DNA of 64,000 nt from Lysobacteraceae bacterium (GCA_028868545.1 JAGWUF010000005.1:1-64000), one strand, 5' to 3'; counted from the first letter of the stretch, positions 11,183 through 23,207 are shown. A program made the numbers and translations. Notes: generated by a model not told the origin, from the sequence alone.

Positions 11183-12144
11183 GCCAGCCGGTCCAGCACC
11201 TCGATCAACTCCGGCACCAGCGGCGCATTGAGCAAGTACGGGGTTTTGCCGTCATCCAGCGCAAATTCCAGCGTCGATGCGTGCAAAAACAGCCGTTTCA
11301 ACCCAATTTGTTCACGAAGCCGCTTGTTCGCCGCAAGATCGCCGTATTTATCATCGCCGGCCACCGGGTGGCCGATGTGCTGGGCGTGCACGCGAATCTG
11401 ATGGGTACGGCCGGTTTCGATGCGGATTTCGCAGTAACTCTGGCCACCACGTCGTTCCAGCACCCGGAAATGGCTCATCGACGGCTTGCCGGCCGGGTTG
11501 ACCTGCACATGCCGCTCGCCGCCCTGGCGCAGGCCGACGTGCAACGGTGCGTCCACGCTCATGGTGCCGTCTGGCATGCGTCCCACCAACAGCGCCAGAT
11601 AGCGTTTTTCGATGCCAGATCCATGATCTTCACGTAACAATCGCTGAAGTTCTGATAATGCCGCGCGTTTCTTGGCCAGCACCAGCAGGCCCGAGGTATC
11701 CCTGTCCAGTCGATGCACCAACTCCAGGCTGTCGCGCGGGCGCAGGGCGCGCAGGGTTTCGATCACGCCGAAGGAAATCCCGCTGCCGCCGTGGCTGGCG
11801 ATGCCGGACGGCTTGTTGATGGCCAGCAGGCGGGCGTCCTCGAACACGATGGATGCTTCAAGCGCTGTCAACAGGCCTTTTGGCGGCGAACGTCCTTCAT
11901 CTTGCGACGATTCGAGCCGAACAGGCGGAATTCTGACTTCATCCCCCGCCTCCAGCTTGCGCTCGGCCTTGGCCCGCCCACCGTTGATCCGCACCTGCCC
12001 GCTGCGCACCAGCTTGTAGATCAGCGAGCGCGGCGCACCTTTGAGTTGCCCCAGCAGGAAATTGTCCAACCGCTGGCCGGTGCGGTCTTCAGGAACGCGA
12101 ACCGTTCGGGCACCGAGGCTGGCGGGGGGGGCAGGCTGTGTCAT
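11179..12144 (-). CDS. rluC: 23S rRNA pseudouridine synthase RluC
   Basis: 321-residue RluA-family pseudouridine synthase. E. coli RluC modifies 23S rRNA U955, U2504 and U2580. An S4 RNA-binding domain (residues ~18-80, QRLDNFLLGQLKGAPRSLIYKLVRSGQVRING) precedes the catalytic domain with HRLDRDTSGLLVLAKK, whose Asp is the nucleophile. ATG 12144 gives the family length; the open frame continues far upstream only because it is antisense to rne. Its divergent position beside rne is the same as in E. coli and supports RluC over RluA/RluD. Confidence 0.93.
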   Translation of the reverse strand: MTQPAPPASLGARTVRVPEDRTGQRLDNFLLGQLKGAPRSLIYKLVRSGQVRINGGRAKAERKLEAGDEVRIPPVRLESSQDEGRSPPKGLLTALEASIVFEDARLLAINKPSGIASHGGSGISFGVIETLRALRPRDSLELVHRLDRDTSGLLVLAKKRAALSELQRLLREDHGSGIEKRYLALLVGRMPDGTMSVDAPLHVGLRQGGERHVQVNPAGKPSMSHFRVLERRGGQSYCEIRIETGRTHQIRVHAQHIGHPVAGDDKYGDLAANKRLREQIGLKRLFLHASTLEFALDDGKTPYLLNAPLVPELIEVLDRLA

Positions 12145-12603
12145 CGGGGGCTGATCTGCTACACTCGGGGGGCGATGCAAGGGTTTGATTTCGCAGGAAG
12201 TGTCGGGCGATGCACTGCCCATCCGGCCGAAAGCCGGCCTGCCTGGCGAGCCCCGCCGCAGTGACGTTGGCCACCACCCTCGGGGTGGACATGTTAACGG
12301 CTGCGCGGCAAACCTGCCCATTGCCGGCACCCTGCCGTGACTGCATCCGTTGAACAACGCCCCGTGCGACGCGCCCATTCCAAAGGTTTGTGGCGGCGGT
12401 CGCCGGCCCCGCAACATATAAAACCAAGGAACAGGCGCTCCCGCGGTACGCCGTGGTGTTGCAGCGCTGGACAACTCAGGAGCGGTACGGCAAGCGTTGG
12501 ACGCTGCCGCGCGCTTGCGGTGACCAGAGGCAATACGCCCCGGTGTCCCGTGCATTGCCCCTCCCGACCGGGAGCGGGCAAGGACGCGCACGAGGAACAC
12601 ACA
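12145..12603 (+). promoter_or_regulatory. Long rne 5' leader and promoter region
   Basis: This 459-base gene-free stretch separates rluC from rne. A possible -10 (TACACT) lies at 12160-12165, giving a leader near 430 bases; its -35 is weak. Hairpins visible include CCACCC TCG GGGTGG at 12274-12288 and a strong stem at 12555-12581 (TTGCCC outer, CTCCC inner) just before the GAGGAA ribosome site at 12592-12597. In E. coli the long rne leader lets RNase E cut its own mRNA and limit its level; the same arrangement here suggests the same feedback. Confidence 0.7.
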
Positions 12604-15600
12604 ATGAAGCGAATGCTCATCAACGCCACGCAGGCGGAAGAACTGCGGGTGGCCATCGTCGAAGGTCAGAACCTGTACGACATCGACATCGAACAGCCGT
12701 CCCGCGACAACAAGAAATCCAATATCTACAAGGGCCGGATCACCCGGCTGGAACCCTCGCTGGAAGCGGCCTTCGTGGAATACGGCGCCGACCGCCACGG
12801 CTTTTTGCCGCTGAAGGAAATCTCCCGCGACTACTTCCAGGCCGGGGTGGACCACCACAAGGCCGGCATCAAGGAACTCCTGCGCGAAGGCCAGGAAGTG
12901 GTGGTGCAGGTGGACAAGGAAGAGCGCGGCAACAAGGGCGCTGCGCTGACCACCTTCATCTCGCTGGCTGGCCGCTACATGGTGCTGATGCCGAACTCGC
13001 CCACCGCCGGCGGCGTCTCGCGCCGGATCGAGGGCGACGATCGCGCCGAACTCAAGCGCGCGATGGACGCACTGAACATTCCCGACGACATGGGCGTGAT
13101 CATCCGCACTGCCGGTGTCGGCCGCGACGCGGAAGAACTGCAGTGGGATCTGGACTACCTGCTGAGCATCTGGCGCGCGATCGCCGAGGCTGCACTGAGC
13201 AAGCCGGCGCCGTTCCTGATCTACCAGGAAAGCCGTCTGATCGTGCGCGCCCTGCGTGACTACATGCGCAGCGACATCGGCGAAATCCTGGTGGATACCC
13301 CGGAGATGTTCGCCGAGGCACTGGAATTCGTCGAGCAGGTGATGCCGCACAACAAGCGCAAGCTCAAGCACTACACCGACGACACCCCGTTGTTCAACCG
13401 TTTCCAGATCGAGTCGCAGATCGAGTCGGCCTATGAGCGCACCGTGCGCCTGCCCTCCGGCGGCGCACTGGTGATCGACCAGACCGAGGCGCTGACCGCC
13501 ATCGACGTCAACTCGGCGCGTGCCACCAAGGGTGGCGACATCGAGGAAACCGCGTTCAACACCAACCTGGAAGCCGCCGAGGAAGTGGCCCGTCAGCTGC
13601 GCCTGCGCGACCTGGGCGGGCTGGTGGTGATCGACTTCATCGACATGACCTTGGGCAAGCACCAGCGCGATGTCGAGAACAAGCTGCAGAACGCGCTGAA
13701 ATACGACCGTGCACGCGTGCAGCTGGGCCGCATCAGCCGCTTCGGCCTGATGGAAATGAGCCGCCAGCGCCTGCGGCCCAGCCTGGGCGAAGCCAGCCAG
13801 ATCGTGTGCCCGCGCTGCGAAGGCCATGGCCGCATGCGCAGCATCGAATCCTTGAGCCTGTCGATCATCCGCGTGGCCGAAGAGCACGCGATGAAGGACA
13901 ACACCGGCCAAGTTCTGGTGCAGGCCCCCGTCGAAATTGCCAACTTCCTGCTCAATGAAAAGCGCAGTGCGCTGCGTGAAATCGAGCAGCGCCACGATGC
14001 CCCCATCGTGATCGTGGCCGACGAACAGCTGCAGTCCCCGCACTACGAAGTCACCCGCATCCGCAGCAACGAGATGGGCGAGGAAACCAGCAAGCCCAGC
14101 TATCAGCGGGGGACTCCGCGCAAGCTGAACACCATTGCGCTGACCAAGGCGCAACTCAACATCCCGCCGCCGGCCGTCACCAAAGTACATCCGGTGCAGC
14201 CTGCACCACTGCGTGAACCCAAGCCGATGCCGCAGGAGGCACTCGCCGCACCCGTTGCCACCGCACCACACACCGCACCGGCAGCGGCTGCGCAAACCGG
14301 CACCGGCGTGATCGGCTGGTTGCGCGGCCTGTTCAGCGCCGCGCCGCCCGCCCCCGCTGCCGCCGCAACTCCGGCTGCCGCCCCACCGCAGGGAGGCCAG
14401 CAGCGCCGTGACGAGCGCGGCAATCGGCGCGACAACCGCAACAAGGGTGAATCGCGGCGCGACGAGGGCAAGCAGCGCGACAACCGCAACGATCAAGCCC
14501 AGAAGCAGCAGCCGACCCCGCAGCAACCAAAACAGAAATCGCAACAGCCGCAGCAGACACAGAAGCAGCAGGCACAAAAGCAGGAGACTCGTCCGGACAA
14601 GCAACCTGCCCCGGACAAGCAGGATCGCCAGCAGCCGCAACAGAAATCCCCCAAACCGCAGCGGCAAGAACGTGCAGAACCGGCAACCGGCACCGTGCAG
14701 TCCGGGAATGCCCAACCCGCAGCAGAGCCCTCCGCAACCGCTGCCGTCGCGGCAACCGCCGCAGCTGCGGCGGTCACGCTCACGGCTGCGGCCACTGCGA
14801 CCGAAGGTGCTGTCGAACAGCTGCAAACTGCCAGTCCGGACAGTGCTGATGTCAACCCGGTCAACGCCGCCACCGATGACAATGCCGCCTCCGAAGGGAC
14901 TGGCAAGCGTCGTCGCGGTCGCCGTGGCGGTCGGCGTCGGCGTCGCGGGCAAGGCGATGCCGCCGGTCTGGCCGATGATGCGGGTAGTGATGGCGAGGAT
15001 GGGCTGGAAGAAGTACTGGATCGCGATGGCGCGCAGCCGGAGTTCGATTTCGACGATATCGAGCCTGCAGCTTCGGTCGCCGTCGCCGCGACACCCGCAG
15101 TGACAGTACCGGCCGCGGTCGTGACCGTTGCCGACACGCCTGCATCCAGTGGCACCACCCCGAAGCCCGCCGCGTTGCCGCCGGAAGCAACAACCGGGCA
15201 GGCGTCGATCGCCATCATCCAGGACATCGCGGCCCAGGATTCCCTTCCCCTGATTGTCACCGAAGTGGTGTCGAGCGCGGAGCCCGTCGCCACTGCTCCC
15301 CTGCCGCCCGTGGATGCCGTCACCGCAACGGCCTCGGCAACCATGATCGAGCCCGCAGCCGCAGAAATCGTCGAACCCGTCACGCCATCCAGCCCGGCAA
15401 TCGTCAACATGCTCTCGGACGCGCCGGCCACGCAGACCACTGCATCGGCAACGGCATCCACCGTGGCCGATGCCAGCGAGGACGACGCGGATGCGGCGGC
15501 CATGCAGCGCGCCGAGAAACTGCGTGGCTTGTTCGAAACCGCAAAACACGACGTGCTGCCCGCGCCTGCGGCAGCGGCCACGAGTGTCACGTCCGAAGCG

Positions 15601-15648
15601 GCCAGCCCCTCGCCGCAAGCGACACCGGAAACGCACCACGACGCCTGA
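12604..15648 (+). CDS. rne: Ribonuclease E
   Basis: 1014-residue endoribonuclease that starts mRNA decay and processes rRNA and tRNA at the inner membrane. The N-terminal half has the family start [15 protein letters not shown], an S1 domain (~35-125), the DNase-I-like site ([31 protein letters not shown]) with the two metal-binding Asp residues, and the zinc-link CPRCEGHG. From about residue 530 it becomes low complexity: Gln/Lys/Pro/Arg-rich, an Arg block ([11 protein letters not shown]), then an Ala/Thr/Val-rich tail. The tail likely scaffolds the degradosome. Start chosen on homology and GAGGAA seven bases upstream. Confidence 0.97.
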   Translation: MKRMLINATQAEELRVAIVEGQNLYDIDIEQPSRDNKKSNIYKGRITRLEPSLEAAFVEYGADRHGFLPLKEISRDYFQAGVDHHKAGIKELLREGQEVVVQVDKEERGNKGAALTTFISLAGRYMVLMPNSPTAGGVSRRIEGDDRAELKRAMDALNIPDDMGVIIRTAGVGRDAEELQWDLDYLLSIWRAIAEAALSKPAPFLIYQESRLIVRALRDYMRSDIGEILVDTPEMFAEALEFVEQVMPHNKRKLKHYTDDTPLFNRFQIESQIESAYERTVRLPSGGALVIDQTEALTAIDVNSARATKGGDIEETAFNTNLEAAEEVARQLRLRDLGGLVVIDFIDMTLGKHQRDVENKLQNALKYDRARVQLGRISRFGLMEMSRQRLRPSLGEASQIVCPRCEGHGRMRSIESLSLSIIRVAEEHAMKDNTGQVLVQAPVEIANFLLNEKRSALREIEQRHDAPIVIVADEQLQSPHYEVTRIRSNEMGEETSKPSYQRGTPRKLNTIALTKAQLNIPPPAVTKVHPVQPAPLREPKPMPQEALAAPVATAPHTAPAAAAQTGTGVIGWLRGLFSAAPPAPAAAATPAAAPPQGGQQRRDERGNRRDNRNKGESRRDEGKQRDNRNDQAQKQQPTPQQPKQKSQQPQQTQKQQAQKQETRPDKQPAPDKQDRQQPQQKSPKPQRQERAEPATGTVQSGNAQPAAEPSATAAVAATAAAAAVTLTAAATATEGAVEQLQTASPDSADVNPVNAATDDNAASEGTGKRRRGRRGGRRRRRGQGDAAGLADDAGSDGEDGLEEVLDRDGAQPEFDFDDIEPAASVAVAATPAVTVPAAVVTVADTPASSGTTPKPAALPPEATTGQASIAIIQDIAAQDSLPLIVTEVVSSAEPVATAPLPPVDAVTATASATMIEPAAAEIVEPVTPSSPAIVNMLSDAPATQTTASATASTVADASEDDADAAAMQRAEKLRGLFETAKHDVLPAPAAAATSVTSEAASPSPQATPETHHDA

Positions 15649-15660
15649 TCGGCGTCGTGG
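15636..15660 (+). terminator. Hairpin spanning the rne stop codon
   Basis: Perfect 10-bp stem: CCACGACGCC (15636-15645) pairs with GGCGTCGTGG (15651-15660). The five-base loop TGATC contains the rne TGA stop. No T-run follows, so it may work with the next hairpin as a terminator or protect the mRNA 3' end. Confidence 0.6.
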
Positions 15661-15684
15661 CAGCGGTGGCCTCGTGCCATGGCA

Positions 15685-15711
15685 GGCACCCGTGCGCAAG
15701 GCACGGGTGCC
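15685..15711. terminator. Bidirectional hairpin between rne and the response regulator gene
   Basis: Perfect 11-bp stem, GGCACCCGTGC (15685-15695) with GCACGGGTGCC (15701-15711), loop GCAAG. It directly abuts the stop codon of the convergent response regulator at 15712, so it can end transcripts from both directions. There is no poly-T tract. Confidence 0.7.
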
Positions 15712-16365
15712 TCAGTGCACGATGCTGGCAGGATCCACCAACCCGTACTGGCTGGCCAGGCGGGCCAGCGCGATCGTGTCGTGAATGCCCAGCTTGTCGA
15801 ACAGCCGCGCCTTGTGCGTGTTGACCGTCTTCGCGCTCAAGCTCAGCCGTTTGGCGATGGATTCCTGACGCAGGCCCTGATTCAGCAGCAATGCCACTTC
15901 CAGTTCGCGTGGCGTCAGGCTGTCGAAGGGGGAAGCTGAATCCCCATGCAGGCCTGAAAGCGCCAAACCCTGCGCAATTGAGCTGGCCAGATATTTGCGG
16001 CCTTTCGCGACATCGCGCACGGCACGCAGCAGTTCCTCGACATCGCAGGCCTTGCCGACATAACCATAAGCACCGGCCTCCAGCAGGCGTCGGGGCATCG
16101 GGCCGTCTTCCAGCACCGAGACCGCAATCACGCGACAGCCATAATCGCCGCGCACCACGCGCTCGGTGAGCTCCAGCCCGCTCAGTCCGGGCAGGTGCAG
16201 GTCACAGAGCACGATGTCGGGCTTCATGCTGCGAATCTCCGGCAAGGCATCTTCCGCACTCTCGGCATCCCCGACCACCTCGATATCGGGCTGCTCGCCC
16301 AGGATGAGCCGGAAGCCGGTCCGCACCAGTGCGTGATCGTCAACGATGTAGACCTTGATCGTCAT
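15712..16365 (-). CDS. NarL/GacA-type response regulator
   Basis: 217-residue two-component regulator. The receiver domain (1-120) has the acidic pocket (VDDHA), phospho-acceptor Asp55 (VLCDLHLPG) and Lys105 (GYVGKA). A LuxR-type helix-turn-helix follows (LTPRELEVALLLNQGLRQESIAKRLSLS...TVNTHKARLFDKL). Overall it most resembles GacA/UvrY regulators. No sensor kinase or uvrC gene lies nearby, so it is an orphan here; its partner must be elsewhere. GacA orthologues control small-RNA and virulence or secondary-metabolism circuits, which is inference for this one. Confidence 0.9.
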   Translation of the reverse strand: MTIKVYIVDDHALVRTGFRLILGEQPDIEVVGDAESAEDALPEIRSMKPDIVLCDLHLPGLSGLELTERVVRGDYGCRVIAVSVLEDGPMPRRLLEAGAYGYVGKACDVEELLRAVRDVAKGRKYLASSIAQGLALSGLHGDSASPFDSLTPRELEVALLLNQGLRQESIAKRLSLSAKTVNTHKARLFDKLGIHDTIALARLASQYGLVDPASIVH

Positions 16366-16487
16366 GCCGCTTCCCCTGTCGGCTCCCCCGAGCCATGCAC
16401 GTCAGGCTAGCCCCTGCCCGCACGAATGCCTAGCAGGGTATGCCCTGTTGATGGGTAGGGAAAGTCTGATCGTCTATTCGACGGGGC

Positions 16488-16527
16488 AATGAACGGCCTG
16501 CGAACCCGTGGTTCGCAAGCAGGCCGT

Positions 16528-16532
<5 letters not shown>
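16488..16532 (-). terminator. guaA terminator hairpin overlapping its stop codon
   Basis: Arms AATGAACGGCCTG (16488-16500) and CAGGCCGTTCATT (16520-16532) pair perfectly over 13 bp; inner bases CGAAC/GTTCG add a second stem. The right arm includes the guaA stop (16528-16530). On the minus strand no T-run follows the stem. Confidence 0.75.
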
Positions 16533-18087
<1,555 letters not shown>

Positions 18088-18179
18088 GTGTTTGGCATTC
18101 AGGGGGTGATCGTTGCCGTCCATGGCGTGACATCACGACCTTCGGATCGCCCTGCCCGTCCATCCATGGCCGGGCGTTC

Positions 18180-18216
18180 GGTGGCGCGCGAACCAGTGGT
18201 TCGCATGCGCGCCACC
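18180..18216 (-). terminator. Hairpin downstream of guaB
   Basis: GGTGGCGCGC (18180-18189) pairs with GCGCGCCACC (18207-18216), with a further GAACC/GGTTC pairing inside. It directly follows the guaB stop codon (18217-18219) on the minus strand. It separates guaB from guaA and suggests partial termination or a separate guaA promoter. Confidence 0.7.
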
Positions 18217-19677
18217 TCACCCCGCGCGGTAATTCGGCGGTTCCTTGGTGATCTGCACGTCGTGGACGTGGCTTTCGCGCTGGCCGGCGCCGGTCACCTT
18301 CACGAACTGCGGTTTGTTGCGCATGTCATCAATCGTGGCGCAGCCGACGTAACCCATCGTCGCGCGCAAACCGCCCATCAACTGGTGCACCACGCCCGCC
18401 AGCGGGCCGCGCACCGGCACCCGGCCTTCGATGCCTTCCGGCACCAGCTTGTCGGCATCGGCGGCGTCCTGGAAATAACGATCCTTCGAACCCTTTTCCA
18501 TCGCCCCGAGCGAGCCCATGCCGCGGTAGCTCTTGTAGCTGCGACCCTGGAACAATTCGATCTCGCCCGGCGACTCCTCGGTGCCGGCGAACAGGCCACC
18601 GATCATCACGCTGGACGCGCCGGCCACCAGCGCCTTGCCGATGTCGCCGGAGTAGCGGATGCCGCCATCGGCGATCAGCGGGATGCGGTCCTGCAACGCG
18701 CTGGCCACCATGTCTATCGCGGTGATCTGCGGCACGCCGACGCCTGCAACGATGCGGGTGGTGCAGATCGAGCCGGGGCCGACACCCACCTTCACCGCGT
18801 CCGCGCCTGCGTCCATCAGTGCCAGCGCGGCGTCGCCGGTGACGATGTTGCCGCCGATCACCTGCACCTGCGGGTAGTGCTTCTTGACCCAGGCGACGCG
18901 CTCGATGACGCCCTGCGAGTGGCCGTGCGCGGTGTCCACCACGATCACGTCCACGCCGGCGGCCACCAGCGCCTCGATGCGCTGCTCGGTATCGCCGCCC
19001 ACGCCGACCGCGGCGCCGACCAGCAACCGCTCGCTGGCGTCGTAGGCGGCGTTGGGGTTGTCGGACTTCTTCTGGATGTCCTTGACGGTGATCAGGCCGC
19101 GCAGTTCGAAATCGTCGTTGACCACCAGCACCTTCTCGATCCGGTGCTTGTGCAGCAGGCCCATCACCTCATCGTCGCTGGCGCCTTCCTTCACCGTGAC
19201 CAGTTTTTCCTTCTTGGTCATGATGTGGCGGATCGGGTCATCCAGCTTCTTCTCGAAGCGCATGTCGCGGCCGGTGACGATGCCGATCAAGTGGCCGGAC
19301 TCGTCCACCACCGGCACGCCGGAGATGTTGCGCGCGCGGGTCAGTTTGAGCACTTCGCCGATGCTGGTGTCGGGGCCCACGGTGAACGGGTCGCGGATCA
19401 CCCCGGCTTCGAAATTCTTCACCCACGCCACCTGCGCGGCCTGCGCCTGCGCGGTCATGTTCTTGTGGATGATGGAAATGCCGCCCAGCTGCGCCATCGC
19501 CACCGCGAAGCGTGCTTCGCTGACGGTATCCATCGCCGCCGAGGCCAGAGGCAGGCGAATGCGCAGGTTGCGGGTCAGGCGCGTTTCCAGCGACACATCC
19601 TTGGGCAGGACGATGGAATGCGCGGGGACGAGGGAAACGTCGTCGTACGTCAGTGCTTCAGCCTGGATGCGGAGCAT
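18217..19677 (-). CDS. guaB: Inosine-5'-monophosphate dehydrogenase
   Basis: 486-residue enzyme that oxidises IMP to XMP with NAD+, the committed step to GMP. The (beta/alpha)8 barrel contains the active-site loop [15 protein letters not shown] with the catalytic Cys, and the flap region [11 protein letters not shown] tandem CBS pair occupies about residues 93-205 ([39 protein letters not shown]), which binds nucleotides for regulation. Length is normal. A TACAAT -10 lies about 35 bases before the start. Confidence 0.98.
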   Translation of the reverse strand: MLRIQAEALTYDDVSLVPAHSIVLPKDVSLETRLTRNLRIRLPLASAAMDTVSEARFAVAMAQLGGISIIHKNMTAQAQAAQVAWVKNFEAGVIRDPFTVGPDTSIGEVLKLTRARNISGVPVVDESGHLIGIVTGRDMRFEKKLDDPIRHIMTKKEKLVTVKEGASDDEVMGLLHKHRIEKVLVVNDDFELRGLITVKDIQKKSDNPNAAYDASERLLVGAAVGVGGDTEQRIEALVAAGVDVIVVDTAHGHSQGVIERVAWVKKHYPQVQVIGGNIVTGDAALALMDAGADAVKVGVGPGSICTTRIVAGVGVPQITAIDMVASALQDRIPLIADGGIRYSGDIGKALVAGASSVMIGGLFAGTEESPGEIELFQGRSYKSYRGMGSLGAMEKGSKDRYFQDAADADKLVPEGIEGRVPVRGPLAGVVHQLMGGLRATMGYVGCATIDDMRNKPQFVKVTGAGQRESHVHDVQITKEPPNYRAG

Positions 19678-19762
19678 CGGCAGTCCCGTGGGAAGTGGGG
19701 AAGCGCGTCATTGTACCGCTTTTTCCGGCAGCTTCGGGGGAAACCGCCGATCAACGAAACAA

Positions 19763-20632
19763 TCAGCCCTGCGCGCAGTCCGCCAGCTCCGCCGCTTCCA
19801 GCGTGTTCTGCATCAGCGTGGCCACGGTCATCGGCCCCACCCCGCCCGGCACCGGGGTGATCCAGCTGGCGCGCTGCGTGGCGGCGTCAAAGCCGACATC
19901 GCCCACCAACCGGCCGTCGTCCAGCCGGTTGATGCCGACGTCGATCACCACCGCGCCTTCTTTCACCCATTCGCCCGGGATCAACCCCGGCCGGCCGGCC
20001 GCCACCACCAGGATGTCGGCCTCGCCCACATGCCGCTTGAGCACGTCCATCGGAGTGAACTTGTGGCAGCTGGTCACCGTGCAGCCGGCAATCAGCAATT
20101 CCAGCGCCATCGGTCGGCCAACATGGTTGGACACGCCGACAATCGTGGCGCTCTGCCCGCGCACCGGCTTGTCGGTCCAGGCCAGCAACGTGGTGATGCC
20201 GCGCGGGGTGCACGGGCGCAGGCCGAACTGGCGCAGCGCCAGATGGCCGACGTTCTGCGGATGGAAGCCGTCCACGTCCTTGCTGGGGTGGATGCGCTCG
20301 ATCAGCGCGCTGGCGTCGCGGATGCCGGGCAGTGGCAGCTGGATCAGGATGCCATGGATGCGCGCATCGGCATTGAGCTGGTCGATCAGCGCCAGCAATT
20401 CGGTTTCGGTGGTGCCGGCCGGCAGATCGTAGTCATGGGCCTCGATCCCCACTTTTTCAGCCGCACGTTTCTTGTTGCGCACGTACACCGACGAGGCCGG
20501 GTCGCTGCCCACCAACACCACCGCCAGCCCGGGTCGCGATTTGCCGGCGGCCAGGCGTGCATCCACCTGCGCCTTCAGGCTGTCCAGCAGGGTGTCGGCG
20601 ATGCGTTTTCCATCGAGAATGCGGGCGGTCAT
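19763..20632 (-). CDS. folD: Bifunctional methylenetetrahydrofolate dehydrogenase/cyclohydrolase
   Basis: 289-residue cytoplasmic enzyme that interconverts 5,10-methylene-THF and 10-formyl-THF, supplying one-carbon units to purine synthesis. The catalytic Lys region is [15 protein letters not shown]; the NADP-binding fold shows [16 protein letters not shown] and the C-terminal [18 protein letters not shown] signature. Length is typical. A GATAAT -10 lies roughly 30 bases upstream. Its placement beside guaB-guaA fits a purine theme, although each gene appears to have its own promoter. Confidence 0.97.
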   Translation of the reverse strand: MTARILDGKRIADTLLDSLKAQVDARLAAGKSRPGLAVVLVGSDPASSVYVRNKKRAAEKVGIEAHDYDLPAGTTETELLALIDQLNADARIHGILIQLPLPGIRDASALIERIHPSKDVDGFHPQNVGHLALRQFGLRPCTPRGITTLLAWTDKPVRGQSATIVGVSNHVGRPMALELLIAGCTVTSCHKFTPMDVLKRHVGEADILVVAAGRPGLIPGEWVKEGAVVIDVGINRLDDGRLVGDVGFDAATQRASWITPVPGGVGPMTVATLMQNTLEAAELADCAQG

Positions 20633-20822
20633 GCAGGGGTCTGCTGGCGGAAAGTGCGCATTATCGCCCAGCCGCCGTCCGGCAGGCGACGCATCGGGCG
20701 AACAGGTGTAGGTTATGGGCGTGGCAGGGGGGCTGCGACGTCATTCGTGGCTGGCCGGCACCCCGCGCTGCAGGCGTTTCCCACTTCAGTACGGCACTCC
20801 ACACCAGTCGGCGAGGGGCAGC

Positions 20823-21029
20823 ATGGCAATCCTTCAGGGCGAATGCCCGAAATGTGGCAAACGGATTTTGCATGTCAACGTGGAACAGATCGTGGGCATG
20901 GTGGATGGCAGCAGCAAGGCGCGATGCCTGAGCTACAGCTGCATCCACTGCAACACGGTCCTGGGCGTCCAGATCGACCCGCGTTCGAAGCCACGCCTGC
21001 GCAGCAACAAGCCTGCGCCCGCCAGCTGA
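20823..21029 (+). CDS. Small zinc-ribbon protein
   Basis: 68 residues from ATG 20823, within a longer open frame starting at 20715. It has two CxxC knuckles, CPKCG near residue 8 and CIHC near residue 43, that likely bind one zinc ion. The spacer carries RILHVNVEQIVGMVDGSSKARC. No membrane segment or signal peptide. The function is unknown; such mini-ribbons can bind nucleic acid or proteins. It converges with the DUF2272 gene with a gap of only seven bases. Confidence 0.7.
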   Translation: MAILQGECPKCGKRILHVNVEQIVGMVDGSSKARCLSYSCIHCNTVLGVQIDPRSKPRLRSNKPAPAS

Positions 21030-21036
21030 CGTTTTC

Positions 21037-22074
21037 TCAACTTCCACCAGGCAAGGGATCGTCCGGCTTGCCCAGCGCCGGCTGCCCGGGCGCGGGACAA
21101 CGCGGCACGCCCGAGCCCAGCACGCAGTTGACACAGCAGGCCTCCGGCACCGGCGGGTTGCGCTGGAACCCGGGTGGTGCCACCGGCCCGATGCGTGCCA
21201 GCTCGTCCTGCGATTTCAGCTGCAGCAGCACCACCCAATCCTGTCGGTTGAAATTGCAGGCGGTTTCGTCGTCGAGAGTGCAAGGCGCGTCGTCCTGGCT
21301 GCGATACGCCAGCTCCGTCAGCCGCCCCTGTGCATCCACCGGCAGCCTGCGCAGGGTCACTGCCTGCTGCACATTGCCGCCAATGGCGTAGACCTTGCCG
21401 GCATCGATGGCGACGATGATGTCGCAATGCATGGGCAGGCCACTGCCGCCCTGGTCGATCAGTCTGACCAGCCCGTCGTAGCCCTGGATGCGACGGCTGC
21501 GATTGAAACAGAGCAGGTCGCCGGTCTGAACCGCGCTGCTGGCGGGGGCCACGAAGCGATACGGGCTGGCGGCGTCCTTGCGGGCGGCACGCACGTAATC
21601 GAAATGGCTGGGTGAATCATGGAACCCGGGCACACCGGCACGTTCCATCACCCAACTGATGAAGGCAGCCGACCACGGGTTGTCGATGATGAACCCTCTG
21701 CATCCAAGCCCGGGATAGGACAAGCTCATTGCCGCCATGCTGCAGTCGCTGGCACCCGACTTGTACGCCATGGCCGGCAGCAAGCCACTGGCTTGCCAGT
21801 AGAACGCCACCCGTCGCCAGGGGGCGCCGCCATCTTTCAGCCCGGTGTCTTCCGCTTCGTAGGCCGGCAGGTTCGCCAACCGGCCGGCGTCGTCGATGAA
21901 CGGCCGATTCCACCGCAGGTATTCCTCACACGCCACCGCCGCGACCCGGGTGGCGACCTGTGCATCCGTCTGGCGCTGGCTCAGCGTCGGGCACTGATCC
22001 GCGGCCCCGGCAACGCCGCATCCCGACAGCAGTCCCAGCATCAGCAGGGCATGCATCCATGCTTTGGGCATCAT
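21037..22074 (-). CDS. DUF2272 lipoprotein
   Basis: 345 residues from ATG 22074, chosen because it overlaps the moeB stop as ATGA. The N-terminus is a lipoprotein signal with lipobox LLSGC (Cys19). A DUF2272-type core is visible: NPWSAAFISWVMERAGV, FHDSPSHFDYVRAA, TGDLLCFNRS and MHCDIIVAIDAG. The Ser/Cys-His pattern resembles NlpC/P60- or CHAP-like folds, so a cell-wall amidase role is possible but unproven. The C-terminus is Pro- and Cys-rich (PEACCVNCVLG). Coupling to moeB is unexpected for an envelope protein. Confidence 0.78.
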   Translation of the reverse strand: MMPKAWMHALLMLGLLSGCGVAGAADQCPTLSQRQTDAQVATRVAAVACEEYLRWNRPFIDDAGRLANLPAYEAEDTGLKDGGAPWRRVAFYWQASGLLPAMAYKSGASDCSMAAMSLSYPGLGCRGFIIDNPWSAAFISWVMERAGVPGFHDSPSHFDYVRAARKDAASPYRFVAPASSAVQTGDLLCFNRSRRIQGYDGLVRLIDQGGSGLPMHCDIIVAIDAGKVYAIGGNVQQAVTLRRLPVDAQGRLTELAYRSQDDAPCTLDDETACNFNRQDWVVLLQLKSQDELARIGPVAPPGFQRNPPVPEACCVNCVLGSGVPRCPAPGQPALGKPDDPLPGGS

Positions 22075-23207
22075 CGGCTTGCATCCCCGGCGCAATGCGC
22101 CACTTCATCGACATATCCCTGGAAAGCGCGATCCGGGGCGCACACCGGACACTGCGGGTCGGCATCGATGCGGAACTCGCGGAAGTGCATGCCCAGCGCA
22201 TCGAATTGCAGCAGCCGGCCCACCAGGGGCTGGCCGATCTGCAACAGCAGTTTCAGCACCTCGGTCGCCTGCAGCAGCCCCAGCACCCCCGGCAACACGC
22301 CCAGCACCCCGGCTTCGGCGCAATTGGGGGCCGCATCGGCCGGCGGCGGCTCCGGAAACAGGCAGCGATAGCACGGCGCACTGCCACGCTGGCGGCCGGC
22401 ATCGAACACGCTGAGCTGGCCTTCGAAACGGTGCACCGCGGCATGCACCAGCGGCTTGCGCAGGTGCACGCAGGCATCGTTCAGCAGGTAGCGCACCGGG
22501 AAGTTGTCGCCGCCGTCCACCACCACGTCGACGCCCTCGAGCAGGCGCTCGACATTGGCTGCGGTGACGCGTTCGCGCACGGCCTCGATGCGGGTGCGCG
22601 GGTTCAACGCGGCCAGCGCCTGCGCCGCCGATTCCACCTTCGCCACGCCGATGCGCGCATCCGTGTGCAGGATCTGCCGCTGCAGGTTGCTGCGATCCAC
22701 CACGTCGTCATCGACGAGGCACAGCATGCCCACTCCGGCCGCGGCCAGGTAGTACGCCGCTGGTGAGCCCAACCCGCCGGCCCCCACCAGCAGCACCCGC
22801 GCGGCTTCGAGCTTCTTCTGCCCGCCCAGGCCCACTTCCGGCAGGCGCAGGTGGCGCGAATAGCGCTCGCCGAAATCGGTGTCGATGTCGGGTTTGATCA
22901 TCGGCAGCCCGGCCGCTTCCCAGGCGCGGGTGCCGCCGGCCACCGACCACAGATTGCGGTAGCCCAGCGCGGCCAGTGCGGACAGGCATTGCGCCGAACG
23001 CACGCCGGCCTGGCACAGCAGCAGGATTTCCGCGTCGCGATCCGGCAGGCATGCAGCCGGATCTTTCAGCAGGTCTTCGCGGACGATGCCCCGCGCACCG
23101 GCGGCCATGCCCAGCGCACGCTCGTGCTCGGCGCGCACGTCGATGAGCAGCGCGCCGGCCTGTTGGCGGGTGTGGGCGGCGGCGGGAGACAGGCGGCGAA
23201 GGTTCAT
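22071..23207 (-). CDS. moeB: Rhodanese-MoeB/ThiF adenylyltransferase fusion
   Basis: 378 residues. An N-terminal rhodanese domain (~1-105) has active-site Cys65 in LLCQAGVRS. The E1-like ThiF/MoeB domain (~110-370) has the ATP loop VGAGGLGSPAA (141-151), DDDVVDRSNLQRQ and zinc cysteines 279/282 (CYRC) and 353/356 (CPVC). It probably adenylates the small subunit MoaD and supports its thiocarboxylation for molybdopterin synthesis. Being 16 bases downstream of mobA supports the molybdenum cofactor role; a ThiS or CysO partner cannot be excluded. Confidence 0.9.
   Translation of the reverse strand: MNLRRLSPAAAHTRQQAGALLIDVRAEHERALGMAAGARGIVREDLLKDPAACLPDRDAEILLLCQAGVRSAQCLSALAALGYRNLWSVAGGTRAWEAAGLPMIKPDIDTDFGERYSRHLRLPEVGLGGQKKLEAARVLLVGAGGLGSPAAYYLAAAGVGMLCLVDDDVVDRSNLQRQILHTDARIGVAKVESAAQALAALNPRTRIEAVRERVTAANVERLLEGVDVVVDGGDNFPVRYLLNDACVHLRKPLVHAAVHRFEGQLSVFDAGRQRGSAPCYRCLFPEPPPADAAPNCAEAGVLGVLPGVLGLLQATEVLKLLLQIGQPLVGRLLQFDALGMHFREFRIDADPQCPVCAPDRAFQGYVDEVAHCAGDASR

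Noticed and set aside
11179-15699. A 1506-codon open frame on the minus strand covering rluC and the antisense of rne
   Set aside because: Only the rluC part has homology. The rest is antisense to RNase E and stays open because of high GC and codon bias; its composition is low complexity.
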